Below, piece after piece: positions 1 to 9,329 of a DNA stretch of 64,000 bases. The notes under the pieces were generated by a model that did no database searches, was not told where the DNA came from, and worked only from the letters and a program-made list of their open reading frames with translations. Source of the DNA: Candidatus Thalassarchaeum betae (GTDB lineage Archaea > Thermoplasmatota > Poseidoniia > Poseidoniales > Thalassarchaeaceae); assembly GCA_003193925.1 (NCBI GenBank), contig PSPG01000001.1, positions 186,001 through 250,000 on the forward strand. The letters are read 5' to 3'. Position 1 is the first letter of the stretch, and every line of letters starts with the position of its first letter. The position numbers and the translations under genes were made by a program.

Positions 1-65
1 GACTCGAGTTCACGGTCAGTAAGAGCGGTCGGGATCCTACCATCTGGAATCTGGTCAATCGCTGA
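1..65 (+). CDS. possible 3' end of an unidentified gene (partial)
   Basis: The frame beginning at base 3 is open from the window edge to a TGA at 63-65 and reads LEFTVSKSGRDPTIWNLVNR. About 70% of its codons end in G or C, as in the coding regions nearby, so it may be the tail of an upstream gene. No family is recognisable from 20 residues. The complementary strand is also open here, from an ATG at 83 leftwards off the edge, so a divergent gene start is a real alternative. Confidence 0.28.
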   Translation, partial: LEFTVSKSGRDPTIWNLVNR

Positions 66-239
66 CGCCGGCGCCTCCGTCATTCGTCTTACCCCAGTGC
101 ATCCCCGGCATCGCTGCCTACGGTCGCGAAGTGCCTTTCTTGGCCTTCTTAACTTTGAGGGAAGTGAGGGAGTCATCGAGGCGATTATTCAGGGGTCTCC
201 GGAAAGCGAGATAAGGAGGGGGTCGCTCCATTGGCATGG

Positions 240-340
240 CCGCGCTTAGCTCAGTTGGCTAGAGCACCTGACTGTAGACTGGAAACACTTGGTTGTAGGC
301 AGCCATCAGGGGGTCCCCGGTTCAAGTCCTCTCTCGACAG
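240..340 (+). tRNA. tRNA-Tyr (GTA) with a 27-nt intron; 3' half poorly paired
   Basis: The acceptor 5' strand is CCGCGCT (240-246), and C1 is typical of archaeal tRNA-Tyr. The D stem is GCTC (249-252) with GAGC (262-265). The anticodon stem CCTGA (267-271) pairs with TCAGG (306-310), and the anticodon is GTA at 274-276. An intron at 278-304 lies between positions 37 and 38, the canonical archaeal site. The T loop TTCAAGT (321-327) is present. However, the T stem has only two good pairs (GG 319-320 with CC 328-329), and the expected 3' acceptor strand AGCGCGG is absent: CTCGACA sits at 333-339. The gene may be a decayed copy, a sequence or assembly error, or have unusual 3' processing. The 3' end given is by position counting. 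Confidence 0.6.
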
Positions 341-361
341 GCCCACTCGGACAATGTGGGC
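341..361 (+). promoter_or_regulatory. hairpin between tRNA-Tyr and L15e
   Basis: GCCCAC (341-346) and GTGGGC (356-361) are perfect complements around a 9-nt loop. The hairpin lies directly after the nominal tRNA end and 48 nt before the L15e start, so it may mark the end of the tRNA transcript or the L15e leader. Confidence 0.3.
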
Positions 362-409
362 AGACTGATAAAGGGGGGTTTGGTCGGCAGGCCGCTACGA
401 GGTCTGACT

Positions 410-997
410 ATGGGTGTCCAGCAGTATGTCCGCTCACTCTGGAAGACTCCGAAGGCGTCGCTGCCGCCGAGGTACCGACGCGAGCGCATGGTGGGCTGGA
501 GGCGAGAGCCGGTGTTCCAGCGAATCGAGCGACCGACCCGCATCGACGCGGCCCGCAGAGTCGGCTACAAGGCCAAGCAGGGCGTCGTCGTAGTGAGGAC
601 TCGCGTACGTCGAGGAGGACTGCGCAAGGGCAAGATCCACATGAAGCGCAAGCCGTCCAAGTCCGGCATCAAGAAGATCACCATGGCTAAGTCAATCCAG
701 CGTATGGCCGAGGAGCGGGTCAACAGGCGCTACCCGAACCTCGAAGTCCTCAACTCGTACTGGGTCGGAGAGGACGGCAAGAACAAGTTCTACGAGGTCA
801 TTCTGCTCGACCCCGCACACCCCGCCATCAAGTCCGACAAGCAGCTTGGCTGGGTGTCGAGCGGCAACAGCCACAGGGGTCGCGCGTTCCGCGGCAAGAC
901 CAGTGCAGGCAAGCGCGGGCGTGGGCTGTACAACAAGGGCAAGGGCGCTGAGAAGCTCCGCCCCAGCCTAAAGGCCAACAAAAACCGCGGCAAGTGA
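410..997 (+). CDS. rpl15e: 50S ribosomal protein L15e
   Basis: This is a 195-residue basic protein of the L15e family, a component of the large ribosomal subunit found in archaea and eukaryotes but not bacteria. It opens [14 protein letters not shown] and contains [12 protein letters not shown], the highly basic [13 protein letters not shown] stretch and the [18 protein letters not shown] block, all typical of the family. Length matches the usual 190-205 residues. The frame is open 18 codons further upstream, but the ATG at 410 gives the conserved N-terminus. It follows the tRNA-Tyr gene and precedes a PRC-barrel gene. Confidence 0.96.
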   Translation: MGVQQYVRSLWKTPKASLPPRYRRERMVGWRREPVFQRIERPTRIDAARRVGYKAKQGVVVVRTRVRRGGLRKGKIHMKRKPSKSGIKKITMAKSIQRMAEERVNRRYPNLEVLNSYWVGEDGKNKFYEVILLDPAHPAIKSDKQLGWVSSGNSHRGRAFRGKTSAGKRGRGLYNKGKGAEKLRPSLKANKNRGK

Positions 998-1046
998 GTT
1001 CTCACTCGCCGTCATATTGATGCCTGTCCCGTCTTGGCCAGTGCCG

Positions 1047-1301
1047 ATGGCCGACCTTCAAGTGTCCGAGATTCGCGGGCTCCCGGTGATTATGCCGAGC
1101 GGCAGATTGCTCGGCACCGTCCACGATACAGTCATCGACACCGACGGATGGACCTGCACCCACATCTTCGTCGCCGACCCTCCTGCGGACCTCGTCGAGG
1201 GACGGATCCACGTCGCCATACCGTGGAACTGGGTCCGCTCTATCGGGGACGTCGTCATGCTGCGCTGGTTCCCTCCGACCCCGATTCCCCGCAAGTTGTG
1301 A
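1047..1301 (+). CDS. PRC-barrel domain protein
   Basis: This is an 84-residue single-domain protein. The pattern MADLQVSEIRGLPVIMPSGR, then LLGTVHDTVID and a closing IPWNWVRSIGDVVML, is that of the archaeal PRC-barrel, a small six-stranded beta barrel related to the RimM and photosynthetic reaction-centre H-subunit barrels. Archaeal single-domain PRC proteins are thought to act in RNA metabolism or, as CdpB-type proteins, in cell division; nothing here tells which. ATG at 1047 gives the family's usual start; an ATG at 1020 in the same frame would add nine residues. A second PRC protein lies at 60415-60657. Confidence 0.75.
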   Translation: MADLQVSEIRGLPVIMPSGRLLGTVHDTVIDTDGWTCTHIFVADPPADLVEGRIHVAIPWNWVRSIGDVVMLRWFPPTPIPRKL

Positions 1302-1341
1302 GAGTTCAATACGGGTCGGCTCCCGCATCGGCCTGAGAGAG

Positions 1342-2409
1342 ATGCTCGTACTGCATGTCCTAGGCACATCAGGCTCGCGCCCGACTCGCGGGCGCTCGGT
1401 CCCCGGTAACTATCTCTCGACGCCCTCCGGAGGTATCGTCATCGATTGCGGCGAGGGCTTCCAAGAGAGGCTGCTGAAGCACGATCTCGCTCTGAAGGCG
1501 ACCGGCACCAACAAGCGCGCTCGCGCCTCGAAAATCAGAGTGATTCTGCTCACCCACAGCCATCTCGACCACTGCTGGGGTCTCCTGCCGTTCCTCTACA
1601 CGATGGATCTCGACGGGCGCACCGCCCCACTCACCATCATCGCCCCTACCGCCTCCGAGAGAGCCCCGGCCCGCTCTGACTTCGCCGGCCTCTTCGAATC
1701 CTGGCGGGACCTGCTCGCCGGCGAGCTCTCTAGGGGAGGCCTCGGGTTCCCTGTCGAGTGGGTGCTGATTCCCGTCGACGGCGAAGAGCCGATCGAACCA
1801 CCGGTGCAGCCGCTAGAGGGCGTGCACCTGACAGCCGTGCCCACTAGGCACGGTGTCGTCTCGGTCGCTTGGATGGTCTCCACCCCCCAGCGCTCGGGAC
1901 GCTTCGACCGGGATCGGGCAGCCTCGCTGGGACTTGCCGACCATCAGGTTTCGCTGCTTGCTGCAGGAGAGAGCATCATCCATGACGGCGCGGAGTTGGA
2001 CCCGGCTGACTTCCGCGCCGAGAGGCGACCTCCCTGTCGGCTCCTCGTCAGCGGCGACACCACTCGTGGCGTTGCCTCGTTCAACCAGGAGAGCTTAGGC
2101 GGTCCGGTGGACCTGCTGATCCACGAGGCCACCTACACCAACGAATACCACGACAAGTCCGAGGCATATGGGCACTCGACCGCTGTCGACGCCGCAGCCG
2201 CTGCATCGGTGATGGGCGCCAAGGTTCTGGGAATGGTGCATCTGAGCACGAGAATCAGTGATTGCGCAATACTCGAATCAGAGGCTAGGGAAATCCATCC
2301 GAGCAGCTTCGTCTGCGAGGATGGGGACATAATCGAAATCTCTCTGGATGGGGCCATCGACGTCTCCAGACGCCGTGAAAACGTCTGGATGCCTCTGAGC
2401 ATAGAGTGA
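1342..2409 (+). CDS. rnz: ribonuclease Z (tRNA 3' processing endonuclease)
   Basis: This is a 355-residue metallo-beta-lactamase fold protein. RNase Z cuts the 3' trailer from tRNA precursors. The zinc-binding signature HSHLDH is at residues 72-77, preceded by the opening strand VLGTSGSRPTRGRSVPGN. The later motifs LLVSGDT, LLIHEATYTNEYHDKSEAYGHST and MVHLSTR supply the remaining zinc and active-site residues. It is longer than many archaeal homologues (about 300) because of extra sequence around residues 100-170. It lies 40 nt after the PRC-barrel gene and close to the intron-containing tRNA. Confidence 0.9.
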   Translation: MLVLHVLGTSGSRPTRGRSVPGNYLSTPSGGIVIDCGEGFQERLLKHDLALKATGTNKRARASKIRVILLTHSHLDHCWGLLPFLYTMDLDGRTAPLTIIAPTASERAPARSDFAGLFESWRDLLAGELSRGGLGFPVEWVLIPVDGEEPIEPPVQPLEGVHLTAVPTRHGVVSVAWMVSTPQRSGRFDRDRAASLGLADHQVSLLAAGESIIHDGAELDPADFRAERRPPCRLLVSGDTTRGVASFNQESLGGPVDLLIHEATYTNEYHDKSEAYGHSTAVDAAAAASVMGAKVLGMVHLSTRISDCAILESEAREIHPSSFVCEDGDIIEISLDGAIDVSRRRENVWMPLSIE

Positions 2410-2454
2410 ACGCGACTGCGATACGATTCAAAAGCAGGGAGCAAACCGTTCTGC

Positions 2455-4851
2455 GTGCGCCGAGCGTCAGCCAGTCTGCTAATCGCCTTGCTGCTGGTCA
2501 GCGCGGCCCCATTGGCCCAGGCTGACTCCAAGGGAGTCATCTCCTGCGTCAACGCAGACCTCACGATGATGCCTGCCAGTTGGGATGTCGAGGACCAATC
2601 CTGCGTTCGCCTGGACCTCGGAGAGCTGGAGCCCGGCGAGACCCTGTCCTTCGACATCACCTCCGACGGGCTCATCGACATCCTGCTCTTCTCGGTCAAT
2701 TCCATCTCCGTCTACCAGAACGAGCAGGCTTACCGGAGCGATTCCATTTGGGAGAGCGACTCGGTCTTCGAGAACTTCAACGGCACAGGCGCATGGCACT
2801 GGACCGTACCCGACGACCGCGAGATGACCCGCTGGTACCTCGTCTTGGACAATCTCGCGCATCCGCAGGACGGAGGCGGAGGGGCTCAGGGCATAGCGAG
2901 CGCCTCAGTCAGTCTGGACTCAGGACCAGTCCTCGCTGCGCCATTCACCCTCGCCGACACCATCGTGCGACTCGATGTCGGCGAGCACTCGATTCTCCAC
3001 GGGCCGTTCGTTGTCGACGCCGGCACTCAGGCCAGAATCGACGCGACGACGATGGAGGGGGCTCCCGATGTCTTCCTGATGACAGAGTCCCAGGTGACCC
3101 TGTACGAGGCAGGTGGCACCGCGGCCTCCCGCGTCGAGGGCACCGACATGCTGCTCATCACCACCGAGCGCCACATGGTCTGGCTCGTGCCCGAGACGTA
3201 CGAGGGCATTGACCTCTATCTGGTGGTCGACAACAGGCCGGGCCCCTCCGGAGGTGGCGCCGGGACTCAGAAGATTGCCACCACAGTTACCCTCTCGCTC
3301 ACCCCCGTGCTGGATCCGACCATCAGCAGCGAGGTCTCTCTGGACACCATCGACGTGGGGACCATCGTCATGCTGGACGCCTCCGAGACCCCGAACCGCT
3401 CCAATCAGATTCCCCCCTCCGGCTTCAGGTGGGACACTAACTCTGACGGCGTCGACGACACCGTCGGCTCAAACGTCAACATCAGCTGGTCCGACCCGAC
3501 GAACATCACCATCAGGCTCACCGTCGTATCCATCGACGGTCGCAGCGCCAGCGTGTACCAGGATATCGAGGTCGCCGACATCTCAGACCCAGAAGTCAGC
3601 ATCGGGGTCACAGCCATCCTCGAGCGTACCTACGGTGACAGCGTGATCCTGAGCGGACAGGTTTCAGACAACTGGGGAATCCAGACTATCGAGTGGTTCG
3701 TCGACGACGAGCTCGCCCGCAGCAACGCCGGAGACGACGAGGGAGCGACCGTGTTCAGCCACACGTTCAACTCCAGTTACTCGGCCGGGACGCACACCGT
3801 CACCCTCCGCGCCACCGACAGGTCCGACAGGGTGGCCGAGGACACAGCAACCATCAGCCTCTACGATTCGACCCCGCCAGTAATCGGGATTTTCCAGAGC
3901 GAGGTATCCCTGCAGATTGGGCAGACCTTCCGCTTTGAGGCCAATGTCACTGATGCCGAGTCGAGCAACCTGCTCTTCACTTGGGACTTCGACGACTCGG
4001 TCGACTTGGACTCTGACGGCGACGCTAGGAACGACGCTGACGCCCACGGCGACTCGGTATTGTGGAGCTACGACCAATCAGGTGCCCAGTGGGTGGTCTG
4101 TCACGTCGAGAACGATGCCGGACTGGTCAGCGAGTTCGAGATTCTCGTCAATGTACTGAGCGGATCCGAGGGCGGCGGCGCCTTCGACCTGATGACCCTG
4201 GGTATGATTGGCCTAGCAGCCGTCGTCGCATTGGCTGTCGTGATGATCTCGTGGAGAGTCGTCTCCAACCGCAGACTGGCCGCTCTCATCGCAGAGCAGG
4301 AGGAACCCGAAGAAGCCCGGGCAGCCGCTCCGTCGGCCGACGAGCAGAAGGCGATGTGGGGCGGAGGCGACATGGCTGCCGCAACTCCTCAGCACTCTCC
4401 TCAGATGTTCAGTGACTTCTCTAGTGGGATGTCAGGGGCCACCGCTGACGTTTCAACCGCGATGGGCGAGCCCGAGGGCGGCGACATAGACCCCGACATC
4501 GCGGCACTGCTGGAGTCGGCCAAGCAGTCACAGTCGACGCCCGCGTCCAGTGTCGCCAGCGACTTGCTGTCCGCCTTCGAGAGCGATGACACTGTCAAGA
4601 GGGAGGATGTCGAGTTCTCGCATGAGGGACGGACCGAGGAAGAGCCCTCGAAATGGGCCCCGGGAGAAACTGGGACCGGGGTCTTCCAGCCAGTGCAGGA
4701 CCCCGAGCCAGAGCCCGAGCGGAACCGGACCGTGCGCCAGAACTGCTCGTCTTGCGAGAAGCTGTTCGAAGTCGACTTGCCCGAGGGCGTCGACGCAGCT
4801 AGGACCGCTTGCCCTCACTGTGGTTCGATAGAATCAATCAGTTTGGGCTGA
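2455..4851 (+). CDS. membrane-anchored PKD/Ig-like surface protein with cytosolic zinc ribbon
   Basis: This 798-residue protein starts at a GTG with a signal peptide (residues 1-23, cleavage after AQA). Residues 24-290 hold two similar beta-rich blocks, each with a WHWTVPDDREMTRWYLVLDN-like segment. PKD/Ig-like domains follow: the first near 300-390 has the WDTNSDGVDDTV core, with others around 395-480 and 483-570. A transmembrane helix at 580-602 is followed by RRLAALIAEQEE, and an acidic, disordered tail of about 190 residues should be cytosolic. The tail ends in a zinc ribbon with cysteines 764, 767, 786 and 789 (CSSC and CPHC). The architecture suggests an envelope protein that binds outside and signals or docks inside; the specific function is unknown. 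Confidence 0.75.
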   Translation: MRRASASLLIALLLVSAAPLAQADSKGVISCVNADLTMMPASWDVEDQSCVRLDLGELEPGETLSFDITSDGLIDILLFSVNSISVYQNEQAYRSDSIWESDSVFENFNGTGAWHWTVPDDREMTRWYLVLDNLAHPQDGGGGAQGIASASVSLDSGPVLAAPFTLADTIVRLDVGEHSILHGPFVVDAGTQARIDATTMEGAPDVFLMTESQVTLYEAGGTAASRVEGTDMLLITTERHMVWLVPETYEGIDLYLVVDNRPGPSGGGAGTQKIATTVTLSLTPVLDPTISSEVSLDTIDVGTIVMLDASETPNRSNQIPPSGFRWDTNSDGVDDTVGSNVNISWSDPTNITIRLTVVSIDGRSASVYQDIEVADISDPEVSIGVTAILERTYGDSVILSGQVSDNWGIQTIEWFVDDELARSNAGDDEGATVFSHTFNSSYSAGTHTVTLRATDRSDRVAEDTATISLYDSTPPVIGIFQSEVSLQIGQTFRFEANVTDAESSNLLFTWDFDDSVDLDSDGDARNDADAHGDSVLWSYDQSGAQWVVCHVENDAGLVSEFEILVNVLSGSEGGGAFDLMTLGMIGLAAVVALAVVMISWRVVSNRRLAALIAEQEEPEEARAAAPSADEQKAMWGGGDMAAATPQHSPQMFSDFSSGMSGATADVSTAMGEPEGGDIDPDIAALLESAKQSQSTPASSVASDLLSAFESDDTVKREDVEFSHEGRTEEEPSKWAPGETGTGVFQPVQDPEPEPERNRTVRQNCSSCEKLFEVDLPEGVDAARTACPHCGSIESISLG

Positions 4852-4911
4852 CCGCCATGCCGGTCTGGGTTTTTGATGCAGGGGCCGTTCCTGTAGGGCA
4901 ATACCCTATAG

Positions 4912-4930
4912 CGCACCTCTGAGAGGTGCG
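4912..4930 (+). promoter_or_regulatory. 8-3-8 inverted repeat just upstream of the 1464-aa gene
   Basis: CGCACCTC, TGA, GAGGTGCG: a perfect 8-bp stem with a 3-nt centre, ending 3 nt before the ATG at 4934. A TATA-like CCCTATAG lies at 4903-4910. If transcription starts near the ATG, the repeat lies between TATA box and start site like an operator. If it starts further upstream, the hairpin is in the mRNA leader. Confidence 0.5.
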
Positions 4931-4933
4931 AGC

Positions 4934-7900
4934 ATGGACAACACCGGTGTCCGGCTCGTGTATCGGGCCCCTGCGGTGTCACATTCGCACACCCTGCTGA
5001 TGATGCTGCTGTTCCTCCTGCCCGTTCTCTCTCCGATTGCCAGCGTCAGCGGCGAGGCTAGGATAGAATCGCAGGACTTCGAGATTCTCAATCAACTCTC
5101 GGACTTATTGGAGGAGCGACAGGAGGTACTGGAAAGCAACTCCGTCGGACAGATGGCCGGCCCGACAATCGAGGGTGTCAGCAACGCAGTCACACCCACA
5201 GGCTCGTCCGATCCCCTCTCGGACGTCGATGGCGCTATCGAAGGGGCGACAATGGCCGTCACGACTCCCCCGGAGCCCACTCATCCCGGCCCCTACCAGC
5301 TTCTGGTCGATTCCGACAGCAGGCCTCCCGGACAAGTGGACAACGTCTGGCAGACTCTGGTGAACCTCACTGACTACGTCATCTGGACCCAGTACACCGA
5401 CCTCGATGGCAACGTCATCGAGAACTTCGAGGTCGTCACATTCACCGCCAACCTACTATCGCTCTTGGATATCAACTCGGACCCGCTTCTGCACGAGGTC
5501 GATATCGACAACGACGGGGACGATGACATCGAGGTCGGACTCAAGATCGCTTGGGAGTTCTCAGGCGGCTGGGGGGTCGATCTCGATAGCGGAATACTGT
5601 GGATCGAGCCAGGGATCTCCTATTCGGTCAAGGTCCTGGCTTCGAGCCAGAACGACCCCGACTGGGACGACTTGGACAAGCTCCAAGTCTCCCTGATCAA
5701 GGCCTTCGCCTATTCTGGACCGGGCTCCATCCTCGCACTGGGGGAGGGCGAGTCCTACATCTGGGTCGTCGACTCCAGATTCACGACCCAGCCGAACGAC
5801 TTCTCACTGAGAGTCGGGATAGAGAGGTTCTACTTCGACATCGCAGGCGCTGGGTCGGACCTCTTCGTCACGTTGATCCAAGCCCTGACGCTCGGCATCA
5901 TCAACTCGGGCGTGGATGAATCAGGGATCACCTTCGCATCGATGTCCGCTCCCTATGCCATAGAGATCAGCAATGACGGGCAGTCGACCTGCCCGGACAG
6001 ATACTCCCCCGACGAGCTGCTGTTCGCCTCCTATTTGGAGTTGAACTGCGGCGTGACCGCAGGCTTCGGGTACCTGCATTTCTCACCCCCCGACGACAGT
6101 GGTGACAGAGACTTGTGGGAACTCGCTTACATCGAGCTCTCGCTGCACCCCAACAAGGACGCGGTAATACTCCCCAACCAGGTCGATATCGTCATCAGGA
6201 CCGACAGCGTGCTGCCGGCGAACGGGCTGGTCGACGGGGAGGACGGCCTGACCACCATCGAGTACTGGGCTGACGAGAGGACTGACCTCCATATCCACTT
6301 CCACGAGAACCGCTCGGAGTTGCCCGCGGAGGAGTCGGACGACGGGGGCCAGGGCAACGTCACCGACTCCGTTGGCTGGCTGCGTGGGATGCCCGCAGGA
6401 TCACTGTCGGAGGGCGAGATCAGGAGGGTCTTCAGGATGCTGGGTTCGGATGGCTCGCAATCGAAGTTGCCGGGTGAGCTTCCCGAGCGGTTGGGCATGA
6501 TTCTCGGGATCAAGAACTTCTCGCGTGACGACAGCGAGAACGTCAACGACCCGACCCTGCCGGTCAATCCGGCAAATCCGCCAAATACGCTGATTCTGCT
6601 GCGTTCCGTCCAGTCCATCGAGGAGATCGATTACGACTCGTGGTTCCTCCGCGGAGGGGCTGTCGACGACCATAGGAAGATGCACATCTCGGCTAGGGAC
6701 GTGCCTACCGCTGCAGTCCTCTACGGCTCCTTCGAGTTGGCAGGCAGGGACGAGGTAGATACCAGCTTCGATTCGGAGGACAGCCTCGACTTCATCTCCA
6801 AGATCATGGACAACGTCCTGATCAACATAGTCGATCTGTTCCTCGACATCGGCAATGTGCTCAATGACATCCCATCGGCCGTGGTCGACATCATCAGCGG
6901 GGGGGTCGATGGAACCAGCGGGCTGGAGGGGCGCTCGTTCCACCTTCTGCTCACCGACAACTGGCTGGTCACCCGTTCCGACATGCCGATTGAACACATC
7001 TCGATCCAGATAGGCTCCAGCGCCCATCCGATCCTGCCCGGTGACCATCTACTGCTGGCTCAGGACAGAGATCTCGACATGGTGAACGGCCGCAACGGGC
7101 CTGTAGATCCGCTGGTCCCGGTAGCGGCGAGCATCAGTTTCAGCGGGCTGATCGCGTTCTCATTAGTCGATGACAACGACCTCGACGAGCAGACCATGGC
7201 TCTTAGAACGGCCTCGGACGAGCCGTTCCGTTTCACTTACATCGAGCATCCTTCTGGCCTGCTTGAAGGAGCCTCCTACCAGTCGCTGACCTTGAGTGAC
7301 ATACCTGACAACCTCTCAACGTACATCACCCCTGAGGGGATGGAGTACACGGCTTCGACGAGCATCGATTCCATCGTCTACGCCGGCTTGGACGGAACCC
7401 AGCGCCAAGCAGCTCACATCTTCGGGGTCCCAGACAGTTTCACGACGACCTTCGGGACACACACCAGCTGGTCCTCGTCCACCCCGATCTCCACCATCGA
7501 GGCCCAGATCAGCAACGCATCAGAACCCGTGACCATGACCGGCGACCACTTCCTGTTCCACCACGACCCGGTCTCAGAGACCTCGACCATCTCGGTGAGG
7601 CTGACAGGTCTGAGCGAGGTCGGTTGGATAGAACCCGCCGAGGAGGGCGCGTCCGGGCCTGCGGGCCGGGGTACCGCCTACATGTCAGTGTCCGGTGACA
7701 GGCAGTTGAGCATCAATGTCGATCAGGCGCCCACACAGGACAGTGATCCGCTTTCGGTACTTGCCTCCATCGACCCACTGCCCTCCTCGGTGTCGGTCGG
7801 GATACCTACAGGGGCAGAGGCGGGATCGACGCTCGCAGTCCCCGAGTTCAACATCTCCAACGGTGTGTCAGGAATCGCTTTCTTCATCAGCGGGTTCGCC

Positions 7901-9328
7901 GACCTCGGTCGCTCAGTCAACAGCGTCCTCTCGGGAGTCACCTCGGACATCTCCACAGGTGCCGAGTCGGAGGATGACGGCTTCTCCTTCGGCATCCAGT
8001 TGGACGCTGACGCGTCCTTCGACCTCACGGTCGAGGCCATCCACGGTGATGGGTCGGTGGAGGCGCCCCCGTGGGTTCACGGCATCGCGTTCCAATCATC
8101 ACCCAGTGGTATTGCAGACGGCTTCCACCTCAGGACCTGGCTGCCCAACCTGCCTCCGATGATCGACCTCTCAATCAGTAGGACCCCGACGCTCAACGGC
8201 CAGGATTGGGTGATCAGCATGGGTCTCGAGGGCTGGGTGCCAGCACGCGGCGAGTTGATGTTGCACGCCTATGGAATCAACGGACAGGACCTGCTGCTCA
8301 CCCTGCAGGGGCTGACCATCGGGGAGCCGACCTCGCTCGTCGTGGACTCGCTCTTCGAGATAAGCACGATCGGCGGGATCACCGAGGTGGCGACCACGAC
8401 TCACTACGAGATGTCCGAGCGACTCGATTGGGTCCACATCCTGCTAATCAACAGGGCAGCCGGCAGCAGGACTGAGGTGATGATACATGACATCCCAGAG
8501 TCGATTGACCTACATGCCAGCATCGGCACCGCGATTTCACTTGATATGACGGTGCCCGAGGCGTATCGTCGCGACGGCACCGCGGTCGGTGCCATCATGC
8601 TGCAGCAGATGCAGTGGATGGAGTCTGCGTGGTGGCCTGCGACCGTATTCCTGACCGATGTGCCGGGATGGGTCAATCTGACGACGGAGCCATCGCTGAA
8701 TTTCGACATCACTCAGAACATAGCCTTCCAAGGCTCGGCGACCCTCGAGTTCAAGGCTTCTGACGAGGGCATGTCACTCTACATCGAGGCCTTCGGAAGG
8801 GCGATCAACAAGAGAGGCGACACCATCCTCCTAGCTCAGGGAATGTCCGACCGGATGTCGATCAAGCCCACCAGCTCCTTTGGCCTCGCCATCAGGTCAG
8901 GAGGTGAGGGAGTAGAACGACTCTACATCCGAATGAGCAACGTCCCGGCGACCCCACCCATCGTCCTCGAAGAGATGGAGGCTCTGGGGGAGAACCTGCA
9001 GAGGGCCACCATCCACATCAGGGAGATCGTGGGGCCATACAGCGTCATAGAGATCGATGATGTGCGAGGCGGCAGGATAATCGCCTCGGCTCGGGCATCT
9101 GCGCAAGTAGAGGGTACCGACTTTGACCTCCGAGGCGTTCTGCTGGACGCTCAGATAACCGGAGGCGTGCCGATGGGCACCACTCTTGGAGTGAACGGCC
9201 TAGCCTCCGATTTGTCTCTGCTGAACATGGTGCCGGGGCTCGATGGCTCGACCAAGCACGTGATGGTGATCGAGCCGTTCTCCTCAGCGATCCTGACTCT
9301 GCTGGCGACTGCTCTGGGAGGTGACTAA
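4934..9328 (+). CDS. giant secreted beta-repeat protein, function unknown
   Basis: This 1464-residue protein has an N-terminal export signal (hydrophobic core residues 20-38, ending SVSG). The first 500 residues include WVVDSRFTTQPNDFSLRVG and a Cys-containing block around 350-380. From about residue 670 on the protein looks like tandem beta units, each ending in a short signature of hydrophobic residue, two residues, hydrophobic residue, then usually Pro. Examples are LSDIPDNL (~787), FGVPDSF (~829), DPLPSSV (~947), NLPPMID (~1071), HDIPESID (~1185), TDVPGWVN (~1240) and SNVPATP (~1334). There is no clear C-terminal transmembrane helix. The next gene starts 1 nt after its stop and encodes a membrane protein that could anchor it. 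No family was recognised. Confidence 0.7.
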   Translation: MDNTGVRLVYRAPAVSHSHTLLMMLLFLLPVLSPIASVSGEARIESQDFEILNQLSDLLEERQEVLESNSVGQMAGPTIEGVSNAVTPTGSSDPLSDVDGAIEGATMAVTTPPEPTHPGPYQLLVDSDSRPPGQVDNVWQTLVNLTDYVIWTQYTDLDGNVIENFEVVTFTANLLSLLDINSDPLLHEVDIDNDGDDDIEVGLKIAWEFSGGWGVDLDSGILWIEPGISYSVKVLASSQNDPDWDDLDKLQVSLIKAFAYSGPGSILALGEGESYIWVVDSRFTTQPNDFSLRVGIERFYFDIAGAGSDLFVTLIQALTLGIINSGVDESGITFASMSAPYAIEISNDGQSTCPDRYSPDELLFASYLELNCGVTAGFGYLHFSPPDDSGDRDLWELAYIELSLHPNKDAVILPNQVDIVIRTDSVLPANGLVDGEDGLTTIEYWADERTDLHIHFHENRSELPAEESDDGGQGNVTDSVGWLRGMPAGSLSEGEIRRVFRMLGSDGSQSKLPGELPERLGMILGIKNFSRDDSENVNDPTLPVNPANPPNTLILLRSVQSIEEIDYDSWFLRGGAVDDHRKMHISARDVPTAAVLYGSFELAGRDEVDTSFDSEDSLDFISKIMDNVLINIVDLFLDIGNVLNDIPSAVVDIISGGVDGTSGLEGRSFHLLLTDNWLVTRSDMPIEHISIQIGSSAHPILPGDHLLLAQDRDLDMVNGRNGPVDPLVPVAASISFSGLIAFSLVDDNDLDEQTMALRTASDEPFRFTYIEHPSGLLEGASYQSLTLSDIPDNLSTYITPEGMEYTASTSIDSIVYAGLDGTQRQAAHIFGVPDSFTTTFGTHTSWSSSTPISTIEAQISNASEPVTMTGDHFLFHHDPVSETSTISVRLTGLSEVGWIEPAEEGASGPAGRGTAYMSVSGDRQLSINVDQAPTQDSDPLSVLASIDPLPSSVSVGIPTGAEAGSTLAVPEFNISNGVSGIAFFISGFADLGRSVNSVLSGVTSDISTGAESEDDGFSFGIQLDADASFDLTVEAIHGDGSVEAPPWVHGIAFQSSPSGIADGFHLRTWLPNLPPMIDLSISRTPTLNGQDWVISMGLEGWVPARGELMLHAYGINGQDLLLTLQGLTIGEPTSLVVDSLFEISTIGGITEVATTTHYEMSERLDWVHILLINRAAGSRTEVMIHDIPESIDLHASIGTAISLDMTVPEAYRRDGTAVGAIMLQQMQWMESAWWPATVFLTDVPGWVNLTTEPSLNFDITQNIAFQGSATLEFKASDEGMSLYIEAFGRAINKRGDTILLAQGMSDRMSIKPTSSFGLAIRSGGEGVERLYIRMSNVPATPPIVLEEMEALGENLQRATIHIREIVGPYSVIEIDDVRGGRIIASARASAQVEGTDFDLRGVLLDAQITGGVPMGTTLGVNGLASDLSLLNMVPGLDGSTKHVMVIEPFSSAILTLLATALGGD

Positions 9329-9329
9329 C

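Noticed and set aside
1-83. Divergent gene start on the minus strand (ATG at 83)
   Set aside because: The frame stays open to the edge, but its codon ends are less GC-biased than the plus-strand alternative and no promoter or ribosome binding site is evident; only mentioned as an alternative.
330-361. Second intron in the T arm of tRNA-Tyr
   Set aside because: Removing the bases up to 350 leaves AATGTGG, which pairs with the acceptor only with wobbles and a mismatch and still gives a poor T stem.
4912-4930. Dispersed repeat family for the 8-3-8 hairpins
   Set aside because: The arms have unrelated sequences, so they share only shape, not a common repeat unit.
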